Shown: positions 1-9,137, numbered from the stretch's first letter. The stretch: 64,000 nucleotides of DNA from JBBRRP01 sp038251425 (GCA_038251425.1 JBBSBI010000009.1:4784-68783), one strand, 5' to 3'. Numbers and translations are program-made. The notes: generated by a model not told the origin, from the sequence alone.

Positions 1-1
1 C

Positions 2-1264
2 GTCGTGCTTTTCTTGGCTGGCGGTTGCTACTTCCCCGACATCGAAGGCGTTGATAACAGCGGCTACGGTACCTGGAAATTCGACGGAGTTTTGAGTCCG
101 CTGGCGTCCTTGCAGTCCGAATCCATACAGATACTTGGTGTTAACAATGAGGCAGGGAGCAGCATGGCCGGCAAGAGCGCAGAGCCACACGGTGCGGCTA
201 TGCGGGGCCTGCTCACGGGTGATTCCAGCGTCTCCTCCGCAGGTCAGGCAAAGTGGGCGTCCACCGACACGATCGACCAGCAGATTGCTGCCGTCATCGG
301 CAAGAGTACCCCGTTTGAGTCTCTTCAATTTGGGATCCAGAGTCGCGGTGCGCAGGTCGACCAGATCAACCTCATCATCAAAAATGCGGCCGCTCTGCCT
401 GCGGTCGATCAACCTGGTACCATGTTCGCGCGCCTCTTTTCTAACTTCATGGCGCCGACCCAGCCGACGATGACGGCAACGGTTCCTGGCACACCGGCAC
501 CGACGCCCGGGCCGGTTATCGATACCACTGCGCGTGGCCGGAGCATGCTGGATGTCTTGAAGAATGAAGTGTCGGCGCTCAAGGGCGTGGCGGGAGTGAA
601 CGAACAAGCGAAGCTCGATCAGCATCTTGAGTCGTTGCGAGCCCTCGAGCAGCAGCTTGGCCCAGCCACCGGCGGTGGAACCGGTGGTGGCGGTGGCGTG
701 AATGTCCCTCCGCAAGTAGTGGGCGTTGGCTGTGCGGCACCCACGGTGGGCAACGAGATGGATATTCCCACGGTTGCGGCACACCAATTCGACCTATTGT
801 ACCAGTCGTTGGTCTGCGATCTCACCCGCGTGGGAACCATGCAGACCCTGTGTTCGGCTCAGAGTGCGGTCGGTTTTCCGTATGTTCCCGGCGTAATGGA
901 TGATCATCATGGCCTTGAGCACGCTTTCAACCCACAAATCGATCAAGTTCAGAAGTTCTTCACCAAGTATTTTGCGGACTTTTTGAATCGCCTCAAGGCA
1001 ACACCCGAAGGCTCGGGCAACATGTTGGATAATACGCTGGTGCTGGTGTGCTCAGAAATGTGCGACGCCAGTGATCATCGGCATGATTACGTGCCTTTCA
1101 CCACCTTCGGTCGAGGTGGTGGCAAGGTAACGCCTGGTCGGGTCATCCAATACCCAGGCGTGCCGCACAATGCGGCCCTGCGTAGCATGCTGCAGGTATT
1201 CGGGATCAATTCGCCCATCGGCGATGCTGGCCTGAACAGCGGCAGCGTCATCTCGCTTGCGTAA
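2..1264 (+). CDS. DUF1552 family protein, 5' end cut by window edge
   Basis: The frame is open from the first bases of the window and ends at TAA 1262-1264, so the real start lies upstream; the GTG at 5 is not a credible start. The visible 420 residues resemble DUF1552 proteins, exported proteins of unknown function that are common in Polyangia and Planctomycetes and often encoded beside a DUF1592/DUF1588 partner, which would lie outside the window. Seen features: the N-terminal segment GVNNEAGSSMAGKSAEPHG, the helix RSMLDVLKNEVSALKG near residue 180, a glycine-rich linker near residue 225 and the C-terminal histidine-rich SEMCDASDHRHDYVPF. The family call is confident; no reaction is known, so no function is assigned. 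Confidence 0.85.
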   Translation, partial: VVLFLAGGCYFPDIEGVDNSGYGTWKFDGVLSPLASLQSESIQILGVNNEAGSSMAGKSAEPHGAAMRGLLTGDSSVSSAGQAKWASTDTIDQQIAAVIGKSTPFESLQFGIQSRGAQVDQINLIIKNAAALPAVDQPGTMFARLFSNFMAPTQPTMTATVPGTPAPTPGPVIDTTARGRSMLDVLKNEVSALKGVAGVNEQAKLDQHLESLRALEQQLGPATGGGTGGGGGVNVPPQVVGVGCAAPTVGNEMDIPTVAAHQFDLLYQSLVCDLTRVGTMQTLCSAQSAVGFPYVPGVMDDHHGLEHAFNPQIDQVQKFFTKYFADFLNRLKATPEGSGNMLDNTLVLVCSEMCDASDHRHDYVPFTTFGRGGGKVTPGRVIQYPGVPHNAALRSMLQVFGINSPIGDAGLNSGSVISLA

Positions 1265-1300
1265 GTTCGTGGGCGCTCCCCAATTGCGGGCGCTCGCAGA

Positions 1301-1330
1301 CTCAATGGGAATGTGATCTCGCTCGCGTAG
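1301..1330 (+). repeat. Duplicated 3' tail of the DUF1552 gene
   Basis: Read in frame, this stretch encodes LNGNVISLA followed by TAG. The DUF1552 gene just upstream ends LNSGSVISLA followed by TAA. The two tails are 36-37 bp apart and their third-codon bases differ, so this looks like the last codons of a former paralogous DUF1552 gene rather than a recent copy. No other part of such a gene is visible. Confidence 0.45.
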
Positions 1331-1370
1331 GCGGCGTGTTTTTTTGTGCTGGGCGCTCGTTGCGCCCGCT

Positions 1371-2198
1371 TCAAGCGAATTGAGGCATCGAACGGATCCG
1401 TTTTAAGGCGTCGCTCGGCGCATCGGGCGCAAACGGAGCGGAAGAACGTGTGAGGCGCTCAAGCCACCGTTGATCGAGTGGTTGCTGCAGGTCATCAACA
1501 TCTGAAGCAGCGATAGTCGTGGGTTTGCCTTCCCCGGTTGTCACGCCAATCCCGACAGCAAAGCCGGCGAGCAAGAGGGCGGAGCGCGTCGCCGTGGCGC
1601 GGCTGTACGTGTGCAGCGTGGCTCCACTTCGGCACAAACGTCGGATGCTGCTGAAGGCGCCCACTGTCCACAAATCTGGATGAGTGCGGCGAGAAAACAT
1701 ATCCCAATAGACAATATCCACGCTGGCTTCGGCTTCGAATAAAAAGCACTCAGGAACGCTCGCAAGTTCCAGGCGCCACGAGGTGCGTGCCGTTCGGTGT
1801 TGGCGCTCCGCGATTAAGCTTTGGGCGGCCGATTGAGCAGCACCAGCCAAACCGAAGGCTTCGGCATGTTCCGAAGTGCTGGCGAGGCGCAGCGCTTCCA
1901 CGTTGATATCGAAGCTCACCAGACTCAATTGTCGAACCTCCGGCCCCAAAGCTTCAGACACGTGCCAGGCGGAAATGGCATTAGAAGCCGCGCCTAAGCC
2001 CACATCAAAGACCACGAGTGGCGTCGGAGCGTATTCACTCAACCGCTCATGCAACCGCGAGGGTCCAACATACAGCGCTTGCGCTTCGAACATGGGACCC
2101 ACCACGGGATGCATCACTTCGCCACTGGCTCGGTCGAGCACAGCGTGCGCCCCACCCCGTGTTACCACGACCTCATAGCCACGCGCTGAATCACTCAC
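1371..2198 (-). CDS. mnmD: tRNA 5-methylaminomethyl-2-thiouridine-type methyltransferase (MnmD/MnmC1, DUF752)
   Basis: Predicted SAM-dependent enzyme that methylates the aminomethyl group on wobble uridine 34, the last step of mnm5s2U formation in the cytoplasm. The SAM-binding glycine loop VFDVGLGAASNA is at residues 63-74. The family signature VDIVYWDMFSRRTHPDLWT, with the aspartate and the proline-tryptophan pair typical of DUF752, lies near residue 160, and the late segment TLHTYSRATATRSALLLAGF is also typical. The length (275 aa) fits the stand-alone MnmD form; there is no FAD-dependent MnmC2 domain. The start overlaps the stop of tgt by 4 bp, so the two tRNA-modification genes are translationally coupled. 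Confidence 0.85.
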   Translation of the reverse strand: MSDSARGYEVVVTRGGAHAVLDRASGEVMHPVVGPMFEAQALYVGPSRLHERLSEYAPTPLVVFDVGLGAASNAISAWHVSEALGPEVRQLSLVSFDINVEALRLASTSEHAEAFGLAGAAQSAAQSLIAERQHRTARTSWRLELASVPECFLFEAEASVDIVYWDMFSRRTHPDLWTVGAFSSIRRLCRSGATLHTYSRATATRSALLLAGFAVGIGVTTGEGKPTTIAASDVDDLQQPLDQRWLERLTRSSAPFAPDAPSDALKRIRSMPQFA

Positions 2199-3346
2199 AG
2201 CTCAACCGTCTCGCTCTTACGTTGCGCACTGTGTTCGTGATGGTCGATTTCGCTGAGCTTCTTTCGAGCGAATTCCGCGTAGCAGCCGTCCTCGATCGCG
2301 CGTCGGATCTGTGCCATCAGATCATGGTAATGGTGGAGGTTGTGCATCGAGAGCAGTCGAGGGCCGAGCGGCTCGCGAGATCTGAAGAGATGGTGGAGGT
2401 AGCTGCGGCTAAAGGTTTTACACGTGGCGCACGTGCAATTGGCGTCCAAGGGCTCATCGTTGATCGCCGTAGCACCACGTGTGACGCGAACTCGCCCGGT
2501 TGATGTAAAAGCTGTCCCCTGCCAGGCCAAATGGGTGGGCAGCACGCAGTCGAACATGTCGACGCCAGCGAGCACCGCTTCCAAGAGGTCGGGTGGTGTG
2601 CCAACACCCATGAGGTAGCGCGGTCGATCGGGGGGTAACAAATCGGCGGCGAGGTGAGTGATGGCCTCGCGCTCTGGGCGCGTGTCTCCCACGGCTAAGC
2701 CACCGATCGCAAAGCCATCAAAAGCGTGGTCTGTAAGGAATGCGGCTGATTCTCGGCGCATGCCGGGATGCAGGCCGCCCTGAACAATCGCGAACAATGC
2801 CTGATCCGGATTGCTGCGTGCGGCCAAGCTGCGGAGCGCCCAGCGATGCGTGCGTTCCATGGCCTCGCGTGTCGAGGCTTCGTCTGAAGTGGAGTCCACG
2901 CACACGTCAAGCACCATCATGATGTCCGAACCGATAGCGGTTTGAACTTCGATCGAACGTTCCGGTGATAAGAGGTGGTGGCGTTGATCGGTATAGGCCT
3001 TAAACCGAGCCCCTTCTTCGCTGATGGTGCGATCCTTTGAGAGCGAGAAAATCTGATACCCACCCGAATCGGTCAGCACTGGGCCGTTCCAGCCCATAAA
3101 ACGGTGGATCCCTCCGACGCGTCGCAGGAGCTCCGGTCCGGGCTGGAGCATCAAATGGTACGTGTTCCCCAGCACAACCTGAGTGCGCAGAGTGCGCAGA
3201 TCTTCCGGCGTGAGCCCGGTTACCGTCGCTCGGGTGCCCACGGCCATGAACGCTGGCGTTTCGACAACACCATGCGGGGTCGTGAGCATTCCTCGCCGAG
3301 CGCGTGAGCCTTTATCAAGGGCAGTGACTTGAAAGGGGAGAGTCAT
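2195..3346 (-). CDS. tgt: Queuine/preQ1 tRNA-ribosyltransferase (TGT)
   Basis: Exchanges guanine 34 of GUN-anticodon tRNAs for a 7-deazaguanine base. The start was set at ATG 3346 (MTLPFQVT), since the 50 codons upstream are not conserved-looking and run towards the riboswitch. Seen: substrate-pocket motifs TDSGGYQIF (92-100), LDVC (146-149), VQGG (188-191) and GGLAVG (215-220); the active-site DMFD (263-266); and the zinc site CTCATC near 304-309 with a later histidine in LLSMHNLHHY. The usual arginines of the PTRxxRNG tRNA-contact motif are replaced: here the segment reads PTHLAWQG (270-277). The length of 383 aa is normal. It forms an operon with mnmD, overlapping it by 4 bp. Confidence 0.93.
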   Translation of the reverse strand: MTLPFQVTALDKGSRARRGMLTTPHGVVETPAFMAVGTRATVTGLTPEDLRTLRTQVVLGNTYHLMLQPGPELLRRVGGIHRFMGWNGPVLTDSGGYQIFSLSKDRTISEEGARFKAYTDQRHHLLSPERSIEVQTAIGSDIMMVLDVCVDSTSDEASTREAMERTHRWALRSLAARSNPDQALFAIVQGGLHPGMRRESAAFLTDHAFDGFAIGGLAVGDTRPEREAITHLAADLLPPDRPRYLMGVGTPPDLLEAVLAGVDMFDCVLPTHLAWQGTAFTSTGRVRVTRGATAINDEPLDANCTCATCKTFSRSYLHHLFRSREPLGPRLLSMHNLHHYHDLMAQIRRAIEDGCYAEFARKKLSEIDHHEHSAQRKSETVEL

Positions 3347-3499
3347 GGATCCACCGCAGGGTGGTGCGTCGCACGACCTGGCGTTGCGTGCAATCATGCA
3401 ACTTCCCGGGGGCGACACGGGGCGACATGGGGCGACACGGGCCGAGATCTTCGCCTTGACACCCCTCGAGGCCGCCAGTAGGGTCCGCGCCGTCACTCG

Positions 3500-3720
3500 T
3501 CGTGGGCCCCGGTGGGCTCACTTCAAGGGAATCCGGTGAAATTCCGGAACTGCCCAGCAGCGGTATAGGGAACGAACATCGTCACGAAGCACTGATCAAT
3601 CCGCCCGTCAGAATAATCTGGCCGGTCGGTGAGGTTGGGAAGCGACGATGCTTAGGTCAGCACGGAAGTGCACGCCCCAAGTCCGAAGACCTGACGAGGA
3701 TCACCTGAAATCATCAGGTG
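3500..3720 (+). promoter_or_regulatory. Cobalamin riboswitch
   Basis: The segment AAGGGAATCCGGTGAAATTC near 3525, then the GCAGCGG box, a later CACGAAGCACTG, GGGAAGCGA and the terminal AAGTCCGAAGACCTG box, appear in the order expected for an adenosylcobalamin-class riboswitch aptamer. Directly after it the arms CACCTGA (3702-3708) and TCAGGTG (3714-3720) form a hairpin that could belong to the expression platform; it has no U-tract, so translational control is more likely than termination. It lies 39 bp before btuB, which fits repression of B12 uptake when cobalamin is plentiful. The edges are approximate. Confidence 0.9.
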
Positions 3721-3758
3721 CCGGTTCCGAAGCTTTCTAGGGAGAGCGGTGAACCAAA

Positions 3759-5783
3759 ATGGGCCCAAAATGCGCGAAAACACGCGTTTTGGGGACCGGC
3801 GTCGTGGTTCCGAAAACTTGTGCTCGCATTCTCGTATGGATCGTAGCGTCGTTGACGTTGAGCGCTTCTCTGCGCGCACAGCCCGCGTCGCCCACGAGTG
3901 TGGAGGTCATTGGCGCGCCCCTCCACCCGCATGTGCTGCCCAGGGAGCCTGCTGTTTCTGGATCCGTCGTTCGGCGTGAACGCTTAGAAGCACCAGGCCT
4001 TGATGCGGCGGACGTCCTCAGGCGTGAGGCCGGAGTGGAAGTGACCCAGGTTGGCGGCTTCGGCTCCGCCGCTACAGCATCTCTGCGCGGCGCCACGGCC
4101 GAGCAAACGCCGGTTTATCTTGCCGGGATCCGCTTAAACGACGAAGTGGGAGGGGCGGTCGATCTATCGACGGTGCCGCTCTGGGTGATCGATCACGTGG
4201 AGATTTATCGCGGGAATAGCCCGAAATTTGTGGATGAACTGGGGATCGGTGGGGCCATCTTGTTCGAACCCAAGCGGCCTGAACCAGGGACTTCGGGCAT
4301 GGGAGTTGGCCTGGGAAGCTTCGGATCGCGATCCGGGTTTGCATGGGCGGGAGCTGGAAGTGAAACAGCCGCGACACTGGTGGGCCTCGCGGCAACCCAC
4401 GCGGACAACAACTACTCGTTCGCCGACAATCGCGGGACGCTGTTCGTCGCTGGCGACGATAGAGTGGGGCGTCAAACGAATTCCGATGTGAGCGTGTTAG
4501 ATGGATGGCTGCTTCAGCGTTTGGAGTTGGCGCGAAACGTCCAAATGAATGTCGTGGCCAATGTCACCGCGCGTGAGCAGGGTGTGCCGCGGCTCGCTCT
4601 TTTGCCTTCAGAAAGAGCACGGGCTCGCTACGAACGAGTGCTGGCGGGGATCAGCACGAGCGCCCGGTTTGGCGGGAAACAGCAGCATCAGTTGACGTTG
4701 GCGAGTTCGTTTATTTCCGCCAACTCGGTGTATGACGATCCGGCATTTGAGCTATTCCTCATGGCTCCACGGGTAGAGAACTCGGGCCAGCGCGCTGCAC
4801 AGAAAGTAGCGGTTCGATTGGAGCTCGGTCCTCGCATTCATTGGGATGCGGCCTTGGATGCTGCGGTCGATCGGCTGGAGCGTCGCGATGGGGATGTTGA
4901 GCTGTCAGGGGCTTCGGCGCTGACGACCCGCCTGGCCAACGGCATTGAGTACGAGCTCGCAAGAGACTGGTTTGTGAGTCCCTTAGTGGCGTTTAGCTGT
5001 CGCCAGGTTGCAGGCTCCTCGGTGTGTGAGCAAGGAGAGCCCGTCGGGCGTGTTTCGATTTCGCGCCGCACCGTAGCTTTCACCAGCTATGCCAGTGCTG
5101 GGCGCTATGTGCGGTTTCCTAGCCTCGGTGAGGTGTATGGCACCGGGCTGCTGGTTCGCGGGAATTCGCACTTGATGCCTGAACGAGGCATCACAGCCGA
5201 GCTCGGGGTTCGTGCGCAGCAGGTTTGGTCTGGTTCTCGGATTTGGGCCGATGCCGCCATCTACTCACGGCAGGCGGATCGTTTGGTGAGCTACGTGCGC
5301 AATGCTCAGCGCTATCTCGTGCCGATCAATGTTAGCGAGGCTCAATTGCGCGGGCTTGAGAGCTCTTTGGGGGCAGAGCTCGGACCGCATTTTGAAACGG
5401 ATTTTTCGCTAACTCTGCTGGATGCGCGCGACACAACGCCCGACCGCCAATTAAAAAATGACATCTTGCCGTTTCATTCAAGGATGGTGGGTGTCCTGGC
5501 GGTCGAGGGGCGCAGCAACGCGCATTCGCCGGGGTGGATCGATCGGACAAGCGCCCGAGCCTCGCTGCTCTATCAATCAAGCCGATACGCCGATCCGGCC
5601 GGGTTAGTGGTGATACCGGAGCAACAGAGCCTGGATCTCGAAGTGGGGCAGGGATTTTCTGGGGAAGCCGTCAAAGCGCGCGCACGCGTCGCGAATGTTT
5701 TCGATACCGAACGCTTTGACAGTGTTGGTTACCCGCTGCCTTTACGCAGCGTGTTTGTCACAATGGAGATCATGTTAAAATGA
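3759..5783 (+). CDS. btuB: TonB-dependent outer-membrane cobalamin receptor BtuB
   Basis: Predicted outer-membrane gated channel for vitamin B12. The N-terminus has a hydrophobic export signal (about residues 23-41, ending near LRAQ), then a TonB-box-like TSVEVIG and a plug domain with the typical VTQVGGFGSAATASLRGATA stretch and an IDHVEIYRG motif near residue 150. The rest, to residue 674, is rich in alternating beta-strands and ends in a hydrophobic pattern with a terminal VFVTMEIMLK, as expected of a barrel. ATG 3759 is preceded by GGAGAG at 3741-3746. Substrate specificity is inferred from the riboswitch just upstream and from btuFCD and cobU downstream. The stop overlaps the next start by 4 bp. 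Confidence 0.92.
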   Translation: MGPKCAKTRVLGTGVVVPKTCARILVWIVASLTLSASLRAQPASPTSVEVIGAPLHPHVLPREPAVSGSVVRRERLEAPGLDAADVLRREAGVEVTQVGGFGSAATASLRGATAEQTPVYLAGIRLNDEVGGAVDLSTVPLWVIDHVEIYRGNSPKFVDELGIGGAILFEPKRPEPGTSGMGVGLGSFGSRSGFAWAGAGSETAATLVGLAATHADNNYSFADNRGTLFVAGDDRVGRQTNSDVSVLDGWLLQRLELARNVQMNVVANVTAREQGVPRLALLPSERARARYERVLAGISTSARFGGKQQHQLTLASSFISANSVYDDPAFELFLMAPRVENSGQRAAQKVAVRLELGPRIHWDAALDAAVDRLERRDGDVELSGASALTTRLANGIEYELARDWFVSPLVAFSCRQVAGSSVCEQGEPVGRVSISRRTVAFTSYASAGRYVRFPSLGEVYGTGLLVRGNSHLMPERGITAELGVRAQQVWSGSRIWADAAIYSRQADRLVSYVRNAQRYLVPINVSEAQLRGLESSLGAELGPHFETDFSLTLLDARDTTPDRQLKNDILPFHSRMVGVLAVEGRSNAHSPGWIDRTSARASLLYQSSRYADPAGLVVIPEQQSLDLEVGQGFSGEAVKARARVANVFDTERFDSVGYPLPLRSVFVTMEIMLK

Positions 5784-7021
5784 AAAAAATAGTTGGAGTG
5801 GTTCTCGCGTTCGGACTCGTCGGCTGCAGCCTGGAGTCCAAAAACACCAGCACTGGGGGTGTCGACGCCACAGGGAGTACTACGTGTCCCGCGGGGAGGA
5901 TTGCCGTGCTCAGCGACTATTTAACCAGTCAGGTGGCGCTCTTGGATCTGCAAGGGAATGCGCTCTCGGAGTCCTTTTTGTCGAGCGGATCTATCATGCC
6001 CTCGCCATTGGCGGCACCTTTTTCTGGGGATCTCGGCGTGCCTTCGACGCCTTCCGTCAGCGGCGAAATCGTGATCCTGGATCGTTTTGGAACGAACGTT
6101 CTGACTTGGGCGGATCCGAAGACGGCCATTGTACGTGCGCAGCTTCCGGTCGGAACTGGGTTTGAATCGAATCCGTACGACTACTTGGAGCTTTCCAAAA
6201 CGAAAGCCTATGTGGCTCGGTTTGGTGAGAACAAAATGCCCGGTAGGGAGCCCTTTGATCAAGGCGGTGACATTCTGATTGTGGACCCCACTGTGCCGAG
6301 CATTGTTTCGAGCATTGCGCTGCCGCTAGGCACTAGCTTTCCACCGGCTCCGGTCTCGTTGACGCTCAGAGCCAAGACCGCGATTGTCGTGTTGCAACGC
6401 TATGATTCAGCCACCTTTATGCAGGGGGGGGATAGCGAGGTTGTGGGTATCAACACGGAAACGGATACCATCCGTTGGCACATCGTCCTTTCGGGCAAGA
6501 AAGGCTGCGGTCGCGCTGAGCTTTCGCCATCGCGGAAGCTGCTAGCTATCTCTTGCACCAGCGAGCTCAACAGGGACGGAGCGTTGGTGAATCCCAGCGA
6601 ATCGGGGGTGCTCGTATTCGATGCCGTAACAGAACCGCCAACGCTCAAGAAGACAATTTCCGTGCATCAAGAGCTAGGTTTCTCGTCGCAGGGCAATGTT
6701 TCATTCGCTTCGGAGGATACTCTACTTGGGACAACCCAAACACCTTCGATGGGCGCCGGCAACAACCAACTGTTCGCGCTGAATCTTGAGACTGAGAAGG
6801 CAGCCATCCTCGCCACAGCACGTCCAGACAGTAACGGGAAAGGCAAAGGCCTCGCGTATGCAGTGAATTGTCTGCCTGGTTGTGGGGATATGTGTCTGCT
6901 GGCGGACAAGGATTTAGGTCAGATCCGGCGCTTTGACATCAAAGCCAGTTTCGCGGAGGGCGCACCGGTGACGATCGGTTCCGGAGGCGGTCTGCCGCCT
7001 GTAGGGCTTGGAGCATTCTGA
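5780..7021 (+). CDS. Surface lipoprotein, probable beta-propeller, possible BtuG-like cobalamin-binding partner of BtuB
   Basis: The N-terminus MKKIVGVVLAFGLVGCSLES is a lipoprotein signal with lipobox LVGC. The remainder (about 395 aa) shows repeated blade-like units such as GRIAVLSDYLTSQVALLDLQ, GEIVILDRFGTNVLTW and GDILIVDPT, a pattern typical of WD/YVTN-like propellers. The ATG overlaps the btuB stop (ATGA), so the two are translationally coupled under the riboswitch. In Bacteroides the surface propeller lipoprotein BtuG captures cobalamin for BtuB; a similar role here is inferred only from architecture and position, not from recognised sequence similarity. Six cysteines in the mature part might form disulfides. 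Confidence 0.6.
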   Translation: MKKIVGVVLAFGLVGCSLESKNTSTGGVDATGSTTCPAGRIAVLSDYLTSQVALLDLQGNALSESFLSSGSIMPSPLAAPFSGDLGVPSTPSVSGEIVILDRFGTNVLTWADPKTAIVRAQLPVGTGFESNPYDYLELSKTKAYVARFGENKMPGREPFDQGGDILIVDPTVPSIVSSIALPLGTSFPPAPVSLTLRAKTAIVVLQRYDSATFMQGGDSEVVGINTETDTIRWHIVLSGKKGCGRAELSPSRKLLAISCTSELNRDGALVNPSESGVLVFDAVTEPPTLKKTISVHQELGFSSQGNVSFASEDTLLGTTQTPSMGAGNNQLFALNLETEKAAILATARPDSNGKGKGLAYAVNCLPGCGDMCLLADKDLGQIRRFDIKASFAEGAPVTIGSGGGLPPVGLGAF

Positions 7022-7056
7022 GCCGCGTGAACGTTGGAGGCGGCGCTGGTTTGAAC

Positions 7057-8007
7057 ATGACAACGCGTTCTCTCGCGAAGCTGACCCGATCGACGCGAGC
7101 CCGGAGCTGGTGGCATGGGCTGCTTGGCGTCGTGCTCGTGCTCGCGGGGTGTGCGAAGGCCACCCCCGAACGGGAAGGCAACACACGGCCAGTATCCAGT
7201 GCCGCCTTCCCCGTGCGCGTAGTCGATGACAGTGGGAGGAGTGTCATCGTTCCGCGGGAGCCCCTGCGAATCATCACGCTTCTTCCGTCGTTTACGGAGA
7301 CGGTCTTCGCACTTGGAGTTGGGGCGCGGCTCGTCGGAGTCGATGATTTCAGCGACTACCCGAACGAAGTGGCGCGATTACCCAAGCTCGGTGGCGCGTA
7401 CGACACGCAGCTGGAGCGGGTGCTGGCGCTCAGACCCGATCTGGTTTTGCTGTCGGACGACAGCAAAGCCGCCGCAGCGTTGGCGGGTAACGGCGTCAAT
7501 GTCTTCGGTGCCAGCCCGCGCAAGCTGGCGGACGTCTTCCGCGTCATCGAGCGAACGGGCGAGCTGGTAGGTAGGAAGGCTGAGGCCGTGGGGCTCACGG
7601 CGCGGATGCGAGCGGAGCTGGCCGAACTAGAAAGCCGCGTCCAAGGCGCGCCCAAGGTCAGCGTCTACTACGAGCTTGACCCCACGCCCTACAGCGTCGG
7701 CCCCGATTCGTTCATCGGCGTGCTGATCCAAAAGGCTGGGGGCCAGAACATCGTGCCTGCGAGCCTCGGAGACTTTCCGAAGCTCAGCCCAGAGCTCGTC
7801 ATCGTTCAGAATCCGAGTGTCATCATCGGCGCGTCGTTGGAAGAGGTCCGTGCGCGTGCGGGCTGGAGTCAGATCGCAGCGGTCCAAAGTGGTCGCGTCT
7901 ACAAGTGGGCAGCCGCTGAGGAGCATTTGCTCTCGCGCCCTGGTTTTCGCCTACCGCAAGCTCTGCGCGCCTTGATCGCAAAACTTCATCCCGAGCTAAC
8001 GCCATGA
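7057..8007 (+). CDS. btuF: Cobalamin ABC transporter periplasmic-binding lipoprotein BtuF
   Basis: Member of the BtuF/FhuD/TroA-like solute-binding family. The signal peptide ends in the lipobox LAGC, then PVRVVDDSGRSVIVPREPLR and IITLLPSFTETVFALGVGAR, which are typical opening motifs of B12 and siderophore binding proteins, followed by LERVLALRPDLVLLS. ATG 7057 was chosen because it gives a clean lipoprotein signal; TTG 7051 has better spacing to GGAGG at 7036-7040, and GTG 7027 is also in frame. It hands cobalamin to BtuC/BtuD encoded next, with a 4-bp overlap to btuC. Confidence 0.88.
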   Translation: MTTRSLAKLTRSTRARSWWHGLLGVVLVLAGCAKATPEREGNTRPVSSAAFPVRVVDDSGRSVIVPREPLRIITLLPSFTETVFALGVGARLVGVDDFSDYPNEVARLPKLGGAYDTQLERVLALRPDLVLLSDDSKAAAALAGNGVNVFGASPRKLADVFRVIERTGELVGRKAEAVGLTARMRAELAELESRVQGAPKVSVYYELDPTPYSVGPDSFIGVLIQKAGGQNIVPASLGDFPKLSPELVIVQNPSVIIGASLEEVRARAGWSQIAAVQSGRVYKWAAAEEHLLSRPGFRLPQALRALIAKLHPELTP

Positions 8008-9137
8008 ACGCTGAGCCAATCATGCCCGGCGTGAAGTCAGGTGGCGAGGTGACGTTCGACCGCGGTGAGGTGCTGTTCGCGCGTGCTCGCAGCCAGCGCA
8101 TGCGGCGGGCGGGGCTCTCGCTGGCGGCCGCGGCGCTGCTGCTGGCCGCCGGTTTGCTCGTGTCCGCCATGAACGGGACGTTGACGATCTCACTCTCGAC
8201 CACCCTGCATGCGATCGGGCTCGGCCTCTCCGGCAGAGCGAGTGAGCTCGACACGATGGGCAGCATCGTTTGGGATCTCCGGCTACCTCGCGTGCTGATG
8301 GCCGCCCTGGTCGGGGCCAGCTTGGGCGGCTCGGGCGCGGCCATGCAGGGTCTTTTTCGTAACCCGCTCGCGGATCCGTATTTGCTCGGTATCGCCAGCG
8401 GCGCTTCGTTTGGCGCTACGCTGGCGCTCACGATGAGTGGTCACTTGCCGGCCGCCTTCACGGACGGTGCGTTGGATTTAAGTGCGGCTTCGCGCTTTGT
8501 CCCGATCGCTGCTGCGCTCGGCGCAGCGTTGGCACTGCTTGCCACGTTGGCGCTCTCGCGTGCCAACGCGACTCGTGGAGGAACGACCGCCCTGTTGCTA
8601 GGCGGCACGGTCGTGGGCAGCATCCTGACTTCGCTCACCACGTTTCTCATGCTGCGCGACGCTGATCGGCTGCGTGCCGTCTTCGCCTGGACGCTCGGCA
8701 ACCTGAGCAGCGCGAGTTGGGCAAACCTCGGGCGCGCGTTGCCCTACGCTGGCTCGGGACTTGTCGTGCTATTCGCCCTAGCACGTGGCCTCGACGCGCT
8801 GCAGCTCGGCGAAGACACGGCTCGCACGCTGGGGGTCAGCTCTCCGCGTCTGCGGCTCGGAGTCATTTTCGGCGCCAGCCTCGCAACAGCCGCGTGTGTT
8901 TCGTTCGCTGGAATCATCGGCTTCGTCGGTCTGGTCGCGCCTCATGTCATGCGCCGCCTGGGAGGGCCGGGGCACCGCGTGCTGCTGCCAGCCTCCTGCT
9001 TGGCAGGTGCCGCACTGCTCGTGCTAGCTGACTTTGGGGGGCGCATGCTGGTACGCCCCGCGGAGCTGCCAGTTGGGATCGTCACGACTCTGCTGGGTGG
9101 TCCAGTGTTCTTGTGGATCTTGAGGCAACGGATATGA
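8004..9137 (+). CDS. btuC: Cobalamin ABC transporter permease BtuC (FecCD family)
   Basis: Inner-membrane permease with about ten hydrophobic helices. It carries the family landmarks LPRVLMAALVGASLGGSGAA, MQGLFRNPLADPYLLGI near residue 115 and GFVGLVAPHVMRRLGGPGHR near residue 310, where the coupling helix meets the ATPase. The N-terminal 30 residues before the first helix are longer than in E. coli BtuC and hydrophilic. ATG overlaps the btuF stop (ATGA), and its own stop overlaps the btuD start in the same way. Substrate is assigned from the operon. Confidence 0.92.
   Translation: MNAEPIMPGVKSGGEVTFDRGEVLFARARSQRMRRAGLSLAAAALLLAAGLLVSAMNGTLTISLSTTLHAIGLGLSGRASELDTMGSIVWDLRLPRVLMAALVGASLGGSGAAMQGLFRNPLADPYLLGIASGASFGATLALTMSGHLPAAFTDGALDLSAASRFVPIAAALGAALALLATLALSRANATRGGTTALLLGGTVVGSILTSLTTFLMLRDADRLRAVFAWTLGNLSSASWANLGRALPYAGSGLVVLFALARGLDALQLGEDTARTLGVSSPRLRLGVIFGASLATAACVSFAGIIGFVGLVAPHVMRRLGGPGHRVLLPASCLAGAALLVLADFGGRMLVRPAELPVGIVTTLLGGPVFLWILRQRI

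Noticed and set aside
1351..1367. GGGCGC/GCGCCC hairpin after the DUF1552 gene as a terminator.
   Set aside because: The T-run lies before, not after, the hairpin on the plus strand, and the minus strand has an A-run, so it is not a canonical terminator.
3347..3496. N-terminal extension of TGT by 50 residues up to 3496.
   Set aside because: These codons are Arg/Pro/Ser-rich without family resemblance; ATG 3346 gives the normal TGT N-terminus.
7027..7056. GTG 7027 as the start of btuF.
   Set aside because: The added residues precede the basic part of the signal peptide and overlap the ribosome site; ATG 7057 (or TTG 7051) fits better.
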